Assembly: GCF_000003815.2 (NCBI RefSeq)
Contig: NC_049986.1
Span: forward strand, 18,967,727-19,022,235
DNA from: Branchiostoma floridae
Lineage: Eukaryota; Chordata; Leptocardii; Amphioxiformes; Branchiostomatidae
Direction of reading: 5' to 3'
Length of the DNA: 54,509 nucleotides
A program made the translations under genes and the position numbers. The notes below the pieces were generated by a model. That model made no database searches and had not been told where the DNA came from. It worked only from the letters and a program-made list of their open reading frames with translations. Positions 1 through 12,500 of this stretch are shown piece after piece; the stretch's first letter is position 1; each line of letters opens with the position of its first letter.

Positions 1-508
1 CTTCTTAAGTTAGTGCAATATATGTCTTTTATATCATTCTTTCGCTCCTGAAAGCTGCCCAGCCGGGCCCCGGTTTCAGAATGTCCTGCGCCGGACGTTA
101 CAAGGCACGAATTTGTACGCTAAGTAACGTCACAAGCTGTGTAAGACGAGGGTCATATAGGCCTAGTTTCGATCCAATCACACCCAGAAGTGTTCATATT
201 CTTAGCTCTAACTGTGGCGGGTTCTTTAACGTGCTTGATGCTCGTAAACGTCTTGATGTATATTTCTCTTTTTCGTTCCCACAGACAACAACATCATCAT
301 ACCTTCTTCAAGTGTGAATTAATTACCAACTACTTACATATATATGCGATCCGCTATCATTCATCTTGTTGTATCATTGCAGCCAGTAGGTACCCGATCT
401 GAGTAATGAGGCTGTTTTATGTACTGAAGGTACCTCCTCGAACCCCCATTTTACGTCCCTTCCGAAAGACGTATCATAGATGACTTGACTAATGTATGTT
501 TCCCACAG

Positions 509-3500
509 GAAGCAACAGCTACGATGAGAAGATATCCCCGACCGCCCCAGTCCTTCTGGACGTCAAGTTGAAGGAGATCTCCGGTAGAATAGAGCCCGCC
601 TGCGACAAGATCAACACCGTGAGCTTCTACCTGCCCGCGGAAAGCCAACAAGACACGCCCGAGCCCCTCCCGCAGAACAAGCCGTGGCAAAAACGAGACC
701 GTGCACCCGAGCAGGAAGGCTTCCTCCGGACAGTGGACCTAGACGTGTACGTATCTGTATCTGTATCTGTATCTGTATCTGTATCTGTATCTGTATCTGT
801 ATCTGTGTCTGTGTCTGTATCTGTATCTGTATCTGTATCTATATAGCCGCAATAACCGCCCTCCGGCGCAACACACCAGCTTTACAGGCACGCGGCGCGG
901 CAGCAGCTGGTTATATTACACTGAACGACCTGGCACACCTATATCTTGCACATCTATCCGCAAGCGTTCTTTTAAACTATCCAGAGAAGATGCCCCTGCT
1001 GTGCTTGGTGATATACAGCTACGGCCGCGTGGCGCGTTTGTACACCCGATCCCTCGATCTCGGAAGTTAAGCAACACGCGGTCCGGACAGTACTTGGATG
1101 GGGGACCAACAAGGACGTCCGGATTGCTGTAGCCTCACGAAGCTTTCCACGAAATCGTCTTCCGGGAGGGACGTAAAACGGGGGTCCCGTGCTCTAGGAG
1201 GTGCCTCAACCACATTAAACAGCCTCATTACCCACCTACTGGCTCTAAAATACACCCGATATTATTATTATTGTTACAACAAATTCCACTCTATCTACGA
1301 TAGTTCTGGGAAAATAAATATTTTGAACACATCAATCCTAGGTTGGTTACTCTGGTATTTGAAGGCATGACTGTTTCTTGTTCTTTTTTTGAGCTGGTAT
1401 TTGATACTTATCAGTCGGTACATCCACCAGTTACGTACAGTGCTTCAACGGCTACGCGGTCAAGGATAACATCATCCAGACCTACCGCGAGTTGAGACAG
1501 CGGCTGGGCGCGGAGGGGAAGTGCTACAAGCCGGGTGTGCTGCACGTGGCATCGTATAGCGACTCGCGCAGACTGTTCGCTAGGCACAATGAGGTATTAT
1601 AACTATCACTTACAAACTTTAAGACAGAAGATGTGAAAGACACACTTTCTTAAGTCGGCCCATTGTCAAGTCTATCAAGATGATTGGGTAACTGTTAGCT
1701 TGCAAATGTCAGAACTTTCTTGTTATCAAGTCAATGTTTTTGGTCTTTGGTTATCCAGAGATGTGCGATATATGCGTCTTTCATTCTTATTATCTATGCC
1801 AGGATTGCGTTTTTTAAGATTGGACCTCTTTCTCGTCACCAACAAAACCTTTCCTCTCAGGTCTTGCGAGNNNNNNNNNNNNNNNNNNNNNNNNNNNNNN
1901 NNNNNNNNNNNNNNNNNNNNNNNNNNNNNNNNNNNNNNNNNNNNNNNNNNNNNNNNNNNNNNNNNNNNNNNNNNNNNNNNNNNNNNNNNNNNNNNNNNNN
2001 NNNNNNNNNNNNNNNNNNNNNNNNNNNNNNNNNNTCTCAGGTCTTGCGAGCACTTCCCGTCTATAAATGAGCACGTATGACCCAAGCTTGGCTTTGAGAA
2101 TAGGCGCCGCCAAGCCTTTGCCTGCCTATTTCCCCTACACGTCTGGTGTACGGGTCCTAGAAATTCCTGTACAAGCGCGAGTCCAGGTATGTAAGAAAAA
2201 AACAAGGACATTACACGCCGAACCAGGAAAGTCATGTACACAGCCAGGACACAGAACATTTCACAGGTGTGTAAGTCCCTTGAAACACCTGGAAATTATT
2301 GATTTCATGCAGTGTACTCAGCTACTATTTGCTTCACAACAACAGATCTGCGTTTTTTTAAAACATTGGACCTCTTTCTCGTCACCAACCAAACCTATCC
2401 TCTCAGATCTTGCGAGCACCTCCGTCTATAAATTAGAACGTATAATGTTAAGAAATGGTGATCTTTGTGGACACTGCACGCAAAAGTTAAAAGTTACTCA
2501 GCTAATATTTGCTTCACAACAACAGATCTGGCTGGATGCAGATGACGAGTGTACGAAGGAAAGTCCAGACGAGATATCACTCAAAGGGTGGGAGGAGATC
2601 AGGTAGAAGCTTTATTTTTCATTTTTCAATACATCATGGATTGTCCTGTCGATTTGACAGATGCCACAAAGGCCTGCTACTGCCACTAGCCGCAGCTAGA
2701 TATTCATTTACACCTGAGTTAAGTGAGGAAGTTGTGTAACGTGCCTTTCCCAAGGGCACAAGATGGGTGACACGGCAGGCGGATTCGAACCCGCCACGTC
2801 TCGGTCTCGAGCCGAATATGCTGCCACTGCGCCACGCGGTCCCACGCGGTTTTCAATACAACGCTTGTTTATTTATTTGTTTACAGATTCTTTTGTATGT
2901 AAGAAAACAAAAACAGTGAAGTAAAGAAAAGTATCCGAAACGTCCAGGAAGAGGGAAGAAGCCTGCAAGGTATTATACGAAACATGCAGCCATGATGTAT
3001 TCTCCAAGCAGATATTGGGCTCGGCTCCAGGTGTTTTTTAAACGTTTTCCATAATTAAGATGTAGACAATGCCTCAGAAACCCTACATTTGCTTGGGGAT
3101 GAACGGCGATGTTCCAAAGGCTCACACTGCATTAACGGTGCCGTAAAATACCTGTGGCTGTGAATCAATGTTATAAGTATCCTGGGTACCATCCGGTAGT
3201 AGTTCGCTTCTGCTAACCAGCAGAGAAGCGATAATGTATGATAAATGTCAGAGCGAGAAGCGTCTGTATATAGCGTATAATTAACGCCGGGTGAACTACT
3301 TTCCGGATAGTACCCAGGCTATGTTATAATTTGTCGCCGGGTCCTGGTTTGATTTTAACTTCGCGTTACGAAATCAGGGACCCATCGTGTCCAAAAATAG
3401 CCCAGTAGCCACAAAAAGTGCAAACAAAAGCAAACCACAAACTATCCAAACTACTTTGTGATATAGATAAAATTTAGATTTATGCATTTTATTTCACATT

Positions 3501-6500
3501 TTATTAGGAAAGAAGAGGAAAGTGAAAAGGGCGTGACTCCGACGAAGGTCACGACAAAGCCGAAGACCACATCACCTTACCTTCTACCTGTGGGTAACGT
3601 TACGGACGTGCCACCTGAGTGTGAAATAACTGAGTGTCCAAAGTACAAGACTGTCGAAACGTACGAAAACTTCGTACGAAGGAGTGTGATCAACGGTACG
3701 TGACACAAATACATGACATCTGTAATTGCTCATGTATGGTCAGTAGTAGAAGAAATGTACTTAGAGAGGAACGATTAGCAAGTGCATAAGGAGGTAATAT
3801 CAACGTAGTGTAGTTTGGGACAGCATGCTTAAGATGTAACTGACAATAGTACATTGTCTTTTTTTGTTATCGATGAACAATATCTATGTATGTGACAATA
3901 CTTTACGCTTAGGACAACGCCATTGGCAGTGATACCTAGCTGGAGTGCAGAGTAATCCAGACCTGACGGTCACCGAGACATCGGCTGTTAAGTTTTATAT
4001 TACTTCTCGGTTGTCAACGCAAAACATTGTTATTCAGTGATCACAAACGTGATGAAAATGTCTATTTACTGATGAAAACTATTTTTTGTTCCTTTGTACA
4101 GCCACAATGGTGTGCACCAAGACTGTGTCCTGTAGTTACGAGGCGGCTTCAATGAGGAACTTCCTGACTTTATCTGAGTACATCAACGGACAGAACTCTG
4201 CCGGGGTCAAGATCGCGATGACTGCACCAGTTTTGACTAAGGTGATTACCTTCATGAAAATGCGACTACGAAATTTTGTCCTGGACATGCTATAATGGTG
4301 TTTTTATGTCAAAGGTGTAGTTTGGTCCCCTAGTAGGTTGTTGTACTGAGCATTTTATAGATGCATCTTATAGGTTTCATAGGTCACGTGATTATGACGT
4401 AGGCGTTGTTCGCCATGTTGGATGGTTACTCCTAGAGTATATCCGGTTAAGGTGAATGTGTGCAACCTAAGACATTAAAGATCTGCCTCTTCAACCAAAC
4501 AACCTCCAGACCGAAACTTATAAATACAATTTAAACGGTCGAAAGCCATAGCATATTTCCAAGTGACAAGATTTCTTTTTGTTTTTTTAAGAGCAAATGT
4601 CTGTAAAGATCAAACAATAGTGCTCAGGGTAAAAAAATCGATTTGGCTCATATTTTGCACAGTGATAGTCTTTGGCCCACGACCCCTCAAAATAGCTTTC
4701 TTTCCGGTCAAAACTCAGTGTTGCCATGGCAACAGCCCAAACAAGTTTTGAGGCCATTTTCACAGAATTTTGCATGTCAACAACATGGAAATTGGCCAAG
4801 TCTAGGACCCGATTACTGCCAAAGGCTTTATCGAAACGAAAAATAGAAAAGGATCTTGTTAGACTGATGTCCAATCCTGTACAAAATAGATGTGAAGTCA
4901 ATGTACATATAGATTTCAGTCCATGGGCAGCCTCAAACAAAACAATACCGTGTTTTCAGTCTTCAATCAAGAAACTTATTTTTTTTGCCCAACTTTGAGG
5001 AGCTGGAAGTCTCAAAGTGTAAAATATTTTTTGCTTGAAATGTATAACAGGTATAGATATTTACATTAGCTATTAGATGAATCCTTGCTAAGTTTGGGTT
5101 CTTGTCTTCTTAGTGTACGGCTGCTACCAGAAGTAGGTCACTCTTCGTGATTTTGGACAAATGTGATTTTCTGTTAATTTTGACACACAAAATCTGACAA
5201 ACTAAGAAGATGGTTCTCTGATTCATTTTTCTGTCAAATGTAGACCTTAATATTGTCTATTAACTGCATGCTTGCTTAAGTTTTCATGTACATTTTGTGT
5301 ATTTTCCCAGCCGTGTAGCTGTCCCTGAAAGTAGGTCATTTTCACACTTGTCCCTAAATTTGCATTTGGAGCTGACTTTGAGCTGATGAAAACACCAAAG
5401 TGAACTTTTTCCGTCTCAACTTTTTATCAGGTGTAGACCTTAGTATTGTCTATTGAATGAATGGTTTCATAGTCTGCGTTATTGTTTTATTGCCGAGTAG
5501 CTGTCCTTGAAAGTAGGTCATTTTACATATGTCTCTAAATTTCAATTTTGGGCTGACTTTGAAAATTGACCACAGAAATATCTATTCACATACAAAAATC
5601 TGTGAAAATGGCCTCAAAACTGTTGCCATGGCAACAATGAGTTTTGATTAAAAAGAAAGCTGTGCAAAATATGAGCCAAACCATTTTTTTTGACCCTGAG
5701 CACTATTGTTTGATCCTTACAGACACGTTCTCTTAAAACAAGGCTAGAGAAAATGGGTGACGGCAAGACTTGTGAGAGGGAGTTCACGACCTGTTTCTAT
5801 CTGCCGAAGGAGCACCACGCAAACCCGCCCAAACCGGAGAACGACGAGGTACAGAATTTGCATACATGAAAGTTCATCTATGTTGGTAGTGCTTTCCATG
5901 ATAAGATATACTATTGTTCATGGATCTCCATTATACGCAACGTACGTACTACACCAAAATTTGATTTTAACATATTTGCAGGCAGGTTTTTTGCAACTAC
6001 TACTACTACTACTACTATAGAATGTTTGGGGAGGTAGTGGTGTATCATGTACGTTATAAGTTCAGTTCTTGTTTTGAGTTGGCCCTACGTGTGCGTAGCC
6101 ACGATTCAGTATGTCAGATACATGTCAATTTGCATGATTAGTTATTCATCGACGACGAACCTATCCTTGGCGTCTTGGTCACGGCGTTCGGCGGCTGGGC
6201 TACAGATGACAAAGTGGACAAGATGATCGACACGTTTCGGGTGCAAGTGGTCAACCAGTTCGTTTCCTACGCACCGGTATGTCACCATACATCTATTTTC
6301 CAATACCTTTCATATGTCTGTATTCATTTCTACACGATAATGTTACACATATGTCAGATACATATACTGACTGTTACGTCCATTCTTAACTTGTTTTGCT
6401 CTAATGGCTGCAACTAGACTAACACTTGCAGGCCAAGCTACGCCTAGAAATGCACTTGTTTTGCTAGGGTCACATTTCCAAGGCGGTGCCAGTTGGTGCT

Positions 6501-9500
6501 AGAACAGTTTGCGGGATCTAACTGTACGATATAAAGTACAACAAAAAGCTATTAGTCATGCCCATACAATTTGTATCTTTCATAGTTATACCTCTATTTC
6601 ATCGTTTCCGCAAACAGCCCGGCCTTACCCAGCAGGTTTTGATATGTGTCCCTGGCATAAACTCACTCGTTACCCTCACTTTTTACGGTTCATTCCAACA
6701 GACTTTCTTCGTTGCAAGCTACGACGCACCTTGGAAGACGAACAGATATAACGAACTCTGGAACCTGAAGGTCGGCCAGGTGAGTAGATGGATTTCATGC
6801 AAATAACAGTTCGTATAAATCGGGAAACAAATGCATATGGGTTTGTCTGTCTGCTCGTCTGCCTGCCCGTGTCTGTCTGTCTCTCTATCTGGGTGAGTGT
6901 GTATCTTACTAAAAAAAGAGATTACATGACTTTTGTATCATTTCTTGCTGCGACCTTAAAGGGATTTGTGTAACCCTTGGCTTCATGATTCATGTGGTAA
7001 ACATCAAGCAATTTAAAAGTATGAATGAAAGTACAACAAAAACATACAAAGCGAAAAAAATCGTTTTTTATTAGCATGCTGTCACTCAAAGCTTTCAAGC
7101 TACGGACTATGGCATAGACCTATGACACATCACTAAAGACATAATGATTAAATACTCCCATTTCATATTCCCTTTCCTTTCCTGTTTAGAAATATAGACC
7201 CAAACACGACAGCGACGAGTCCGTCGAACAGACGACAGAGACATCTCACCAGGTCTCACGTGATTTCACGCAAGAGAGGTGTGATGCCATCGAGTGCCCA
7301 GAGTACCAGAGCATCAAGAAATTCAACAACTTTGAGGAACGGAAAATAATGCCAGGTAGTGCATTTCGCGTCTTATCAAAAGGATATAATGTTGGCAGTT
7401 ACAGTGCAGAAAATAAACATGCTTTGGCTTGTATAAGCTTAAGCTTTCGTTAGCGTAATTTTATGGGATCGTGTGGTCTAACACATTTCCCCACGCCACC
7501 CAGCAGCAAGAATTGGTACCTGACTTCGGTTGGGGAGGTAAAAGCGGTGAAAGGAGAGGGATGGGCTCCGCCTTCCATACCATGCCCTAGAAAGAATTGG
7601 ACTCACTGCCTTTACGGCCTTTGCTGTTTGTCTGTAATTTGTATGTGGTACTGTTAAAATAATACATATACATGTAGTAACTCGAGTGGATGCGCAGTGC
7701 CACATTGTCCTCGTCTGTCTTGAATCAAATAAAAATGATTTCGTTATCTGCTCTGAAAAACATGACTGTAAGAATATCATTATTTTGCAGGAAAGTGGGT
7801 CTGCAAGAAAAGCAGTGACTGTTCTCTGACACAGACGTCATCTTCTCTCTGGTCCCTGCTGAACTACATGTCAGGCAGCAACGACAGGAACGTCACAATC
7901 GACATGACAGCTCCCGTCCTTCGATCGGTACGTATCACCTCACCTCACCTCACCTCAGCTCACTTCACTTCACTTCACCTCACCTCACCTCACCTCACCT
8001 CACCTTACCTTACCTTACCAGTCCCGAAGATGATCAGTCTTAGGGACAGCATGACATTCAACACAGACATTCCACTCCTGGCGGCCCTCTACCAGTCTTG
8101 CTAGCTGCAGCAGCTGGTGTGATGGCTGTCTTGACCATTCTGTCAGATCGTTGGTCCACGTCCGACGAGGACGTCACCACTGTAGGTTGTAATATGTAGT
8201 AATAGTAGACTGGTTAGGGTGTTAGAGTGCTCTTTGTTCTGGATGCGTGTCCAAGCCACTGGAGTTTGTTATTGCGGATTGTAATGAAATCCTTCGGGAA
8301 GAAATGTTTCACGTTAACTCTACCTAGCTTTTTATAAACTGTTATTACACTTATGCCCTTTGAATAAGATGAATCCGGCAGACCTCGGACGAAAAGGGTG
8401 CGACAAGGACACCATGGTGTGCTTCTGGTTGCCAAAGGAACATCAAGACAACCCACCGCGCCCAACAGAAGATGGGGTAAGTAGCTTAAAGTAAAACACT
8501 GTAGCAAAAGCAAATAATGTGAACATGTATCTGCGAAGTACTTTATTGGCACATTTTCACTTCTGCGAAGAGCTTCAAACGGAAGCAGCCGAATAAAGTG
8601 CAAAGTCAAGTAAACGTCAAAGCGACATCCAACCATCAAGACCATATATGGCAGTACCTCTTAAGTGCCTTACAGTCTCAAACTGTCCTTTTGCTGGTGA
8701 CTGCCTTCGGGTGAATGCAAAGATGAGCTCATATCACTCATTCTGTTTAGGCTGAGAGGGAAATATATACTCTAGATAAAGGCTTGACCTACCCAAGGCC
8801 CTGTAAAGACACACGGGTTTGAATTAGCTATAATTAAAAATAACGAGGGTCTACGGCTGATAGACTTTTCTGGAATTCAGTACTGTAAGAACTTGAGAGA
8901 CGTACGGTGATGATAATGAGGAGGACTAGACCTTATGCAAATGTTAACCTTATGTAAGGGCTCGTTTAAGTACTCAGCCACATTTGGGATAGTGTTCTCG
9001 GCGCAAAAGCTCGGCGAGACGCAAAACTCCAGTTAGAAGCTCTACGGAAGATGTCTGACAGACATCAAGACGTCATCAGATGAGAATAACTAGTTGTGTA
9101 AAAGAAATCTCCTATATGTCCTATGATCTACCAACATGATGGATAAGAACCCTTATGAACCCTTAGAGTGTGATAAAAGTATTCGCTTCCAAAGGTGTAC
9201 CTGTACCAAAGTCGCGGACCAGTCGCTTACGTCACGACGTACGGCGGCGCTGAAGAAACAGAAGAGGACTTCTCGAGAAGAGCCCTGAAGTTCATGCGCA
9301 ATCTGGACACCGCTGGGGTCTCATTTAAACAGGTGAGTTGTTGTAGGCGTGCTGCAAGAATTCAAATTCAGTTTTGGGCGGTGATGATTCAAAATCCATT
9401 TTAGCGGGTGTTTTTGGACTGGTCTATTTTACCTTCTTACATGGATACACGGGGATTTCGTAAGATCTATCTTTGCTTATTAGTGTGATTGGTAGTTAGA

Positions 9501-12500
9501 AGTCATTCTAAGCAGAAGTGTTCAATTTTCGCACATGGGTGATTGCCGCATGGGGAGGAGATGGCTGAAATATGCTGTATTTGTTCTCAATCAAACGTCA
9601 GCCTTTCTAGTTAATGTTACTGATCATCCACAATGTTGCAGTTTTCGACTTCACATGCATATGACTTTAGGAACTGAGAACGATCCTAAAATCTCCAATA
9701 TAAAACTGTTAACGTTTATAGGAGTATGTTAAGTCTGTGACCTACGGCGGTCCTGGGGTCCCAGTCAACAAGCGCCTGAACGAGATATGGCTCATCAAGC
9801 CCGAGGAGTAAGTAGTGTTCACTCGTCTGTTGTAGACACCCTGCCTTATGAGACGATAACTATCTTAAAGGTCTTCTATCAATGCAGCTTCACAAAGAAT
9901 TCTGAATAAGTAACGTTACGTATTAGTGTCATTTTGTACGTCAACCATGTTTCAAGCAAATTACTATGAGCCCTTGTCACATGCTTGCTGATCACAAGGA
10001 CTATTATTTCTAAGAATGAAACTTTTTGTACCTTGCGTAGAAAGCAATTGGATATGATTTTGGAATATGATACATTCTCTGTTGCGAACTCAGCGACGAC
10101 AGGACCAACCTGAGTGAAGAGGGCCCTGAAGACGAGCTGGTTTCTGTGGAAGAGAAATGCAAACGGAGTGACTGTCCGGAGTTCAGGGATGTCAGGCAGC
10201 ACAATGGCGTCGTCGAAAAAAGCATCGAACCCGGTAACATACCAACTACATACTAGTAATAACCGCTCCTAATCTGGTGTGCTTACTACTTCAGTTGTTG
10301 TCTGACTGTCTGTTTGTGCGTATGTGTATGTGTATGTGCGTGTGCGTGTGCTGTCATTTTGGTCATCCTCGGGACTTAAAGCGTCACAAAGCAGCAGTCA
10401 ACCAAACTGTCCAGATAACGTTATACATATATATTTTTTATTGAAAGATACATGTGATAATACAAGCAAAGGGACGAGGACGAAGTGACGGCGGACTCAA
10501 GTTGCACCCAACTTATTTTAGCGCCGCCTCTTATGGAAACGTTATATTTGAACTGTATGTGAGGAAAAAGATGTACCGTATGTTCCCCAGGCACCTGGGT
10601 GTGCAGGAACACGAGACGCTGCTCCCTGACGGAGACAGACTCCGCCTTCTGGTCCCTGTATGATTACTTCGCCGGCAACAACAGCGAGAACACCAGGATC
10701 GCGATGACGTCCTCCATTCTACATGCTGTAAGTGCATATTTTTGTGATGTCAGGCGCTGATGAATTGTAGCTTTTATCGCATGGGAACTTCGCATGACAG
10801 CCTATCTATCGATCAGCATTGATATTTCTAGAACGGTTGCAATGCCGAGATTTTATGGAAATATGCAAACGGTTGGTCATATAAATAATAGAATTATTTA
10901 TATATCAATGTACACAAAATAACGAAATTTTTATTCTACCGACGTTTCGGTGGTAACCATATGTCATCTTCTTCATGGCAATTCTGTTTGAATTCTTGAA
11001 GTACTTGGTTGCTTACATGAAATCACCATGCAGATGGATCCGGATGACCTGGGGAGGGACAGCTGTGACAAGCTGTCTCGGTTGTGTCGCTGGCTGCCCA
11101 GAGAACATCAGAAGGATCCGCCAAAACCCACCGAAGACGGGGTGAGTGATTCACAATACGGTACAAGCATGCGGCATCTGAAGATGGTATCTCACTTGGG
11201 GCACCGATGCGTCACTGCGCGATTCGAAATATACTCAACGAATTTTAGAGATAAAGAACGAATTTCCTTACTTTTTGTGTGTTTCTAAATCATACTTTTA
11301 TGCCTTACGCAATATCTAAATTATTAAAAAAATGGCAAAAATAACACAACGGTGCCGCAGTGAACGAACCCTACAGTGCCACATCGGTGCCCCAAGCGCA
11401 GTGAGATACCACCATAGATTTTTACGTTTTTTTATACGGACTAATATTTCTGTCAAAACACAATTGAATCATCTACATGGCCTAATATACATATGTAATA
11501 TAGAAACTGACTCCGATACCTGAAGAAGTAATTCACGCACACGTTGACATTTCCATGTGTGTTTGCAGGTGTATCTACACACGATCGAGATCCGCATCGT
11601 TGGTGCTTCCATAACGCGCACAGGCGGCAGGATAGAAACCGAGGAAGACAAAGCTTTCCAAATCAGAAAATTCAAGGAGCTGCTGAAAGAGCTTGGCATC
11701 GGATACAAGCCGGTAAGTATAGTACAACGTATAGTAGCGGTTTTACTTGAAAGGAAACTCTGTGTTTGTATAGGTGATTGTGGTAGGTGCAGGGTATTGT
11801 GAGCTAAGTCACCAGATAGAACTTGTAAAGTTAGTTCTCCTTTATCCACTGGGTAAGCTATGTCCGTTGAGGCATTTAGGGATATCAAGTTTACGGACGG
11901 TCAAATTGCAATATTTCCAACATATTGCAGTAAATTGCAATAAAACACCTGTCGTCGACTTGAGATCTCTAAATTGTCTGTTTTTAAGAGCAATGGTGAC
12001 CTAGCATTACTACATTGTAATATTTTTTTTTCACAGGAGTACGTTATGGACGTTAGTTATGATGGGCCCCACGTACCTGTTACCAAGCGACTCCACGAAA
12101 TCTGGTTCACCAAGCCACAAGCCTCAGTGTAAGTAGTTCACTTTTCACATAGAGGAGAACTTACGGCTACACTCATCACAATATTGTGGGGCTGTGTTGA
12201 GTAACTGCAGAGTGTCTGTACAAGAAACATGTGACTAGGTTAGAATCCTGTCGTGCTACAAAGCTTGTTCCCTTGAGAAAGGCACCTTACGTGACCTATT
12301 TCATTCCACATAGGTGTAGAACCCACTGCCCCTATATATATATATATAACGTTATATATATACGGCCTTACAAAGAGCTATGGGACTACCTCAGCCATCA
12401 CAGCATTTTTTATCTACCGTGTACATGTCCGAAAGCTCCTTAGTAGGTCTGTCAAAGTGATATTCATAAATGCTGGTAACCTTAGAACCCAAGGAAGTCA

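Larger units (their letters stand above)
509..2602 (+). other. Gene A SOUL domain 1 (HEBP2-like, N-terminus missing)
   Basis: Exons 509-746, 1431-1593 and 2526-2602. This domain is the closest to vertebrate HEBP2. It starts at the loop [15 protein letters not shown], continues through [15 protein letters not shown] and [13 protein letters not shown], and ends with RRLFARHNE and IWLDADDE. The exon layout differs from the later modules: the middle strands sit in one exon and the loop is preceded by an intron. It also lacks most of the conserved cysteines of the later modules. The donor GTACGT at 747 gives the phase needed by the next exon; a hexanucleotide microsatellite starts almost at once after it. 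The final exon ends in a linker (GWEEIR) that joins in phase to the next module. Intron 1594-2525 contains an assembly gap. Confidence 0.82.
7190..9807 (+). other. Gene A SOUL domain 3
   Basis: Exons 7190-7355, 7791-7927, 8369-8476, 9195-9332 and 9722-9807. Motifs in order: [38 protein letters not shown] and [42 protein letters not shown], and [11 protein letters not shown] pentanucleotide CACCT/CTCAC repeat follows the donor at 7928. Exon 8369-8476 begins with ATG AAT CCG, but this is an internal exon, not a start. Intron phases are 1, 0, 0, 0 and 2. Confidence 0.88.

Noticed and set aside
496-846. 116-residue open frame ending in a Val-Ser repeat
   Set aside because: The first part is a real exon (509-746), but the Val-Ser part is the TGTATC microsatellite after the donor.
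1014-1130. A functional 5S rRNA gene
   Set aside because: The promoter blocks are mutated, and the sequence continues into a SINE body with an ATT tail.
2067-2606. A 179-residue single-exon gene
   Set aside because: Only the last 25 codons (2526-2602) match a SOUL end; the rest is duplicated intron DNA near the assembly gap.
2603-3507. Two separate genes: one ending at 2606, one starting before 3508
   Set aside because: The exon at 2526-2602 leaves in phase 2 and the exon at 3508 needs phase 2; no start codon or signal peptide exon is seen between. A short alternative form remains possible.
4587-4998. Overlapping open frames on both strands near 4.6-5.0 kb
   Set aside because: They lie in the arm of an inverted-repeat element and show no coding pattern.
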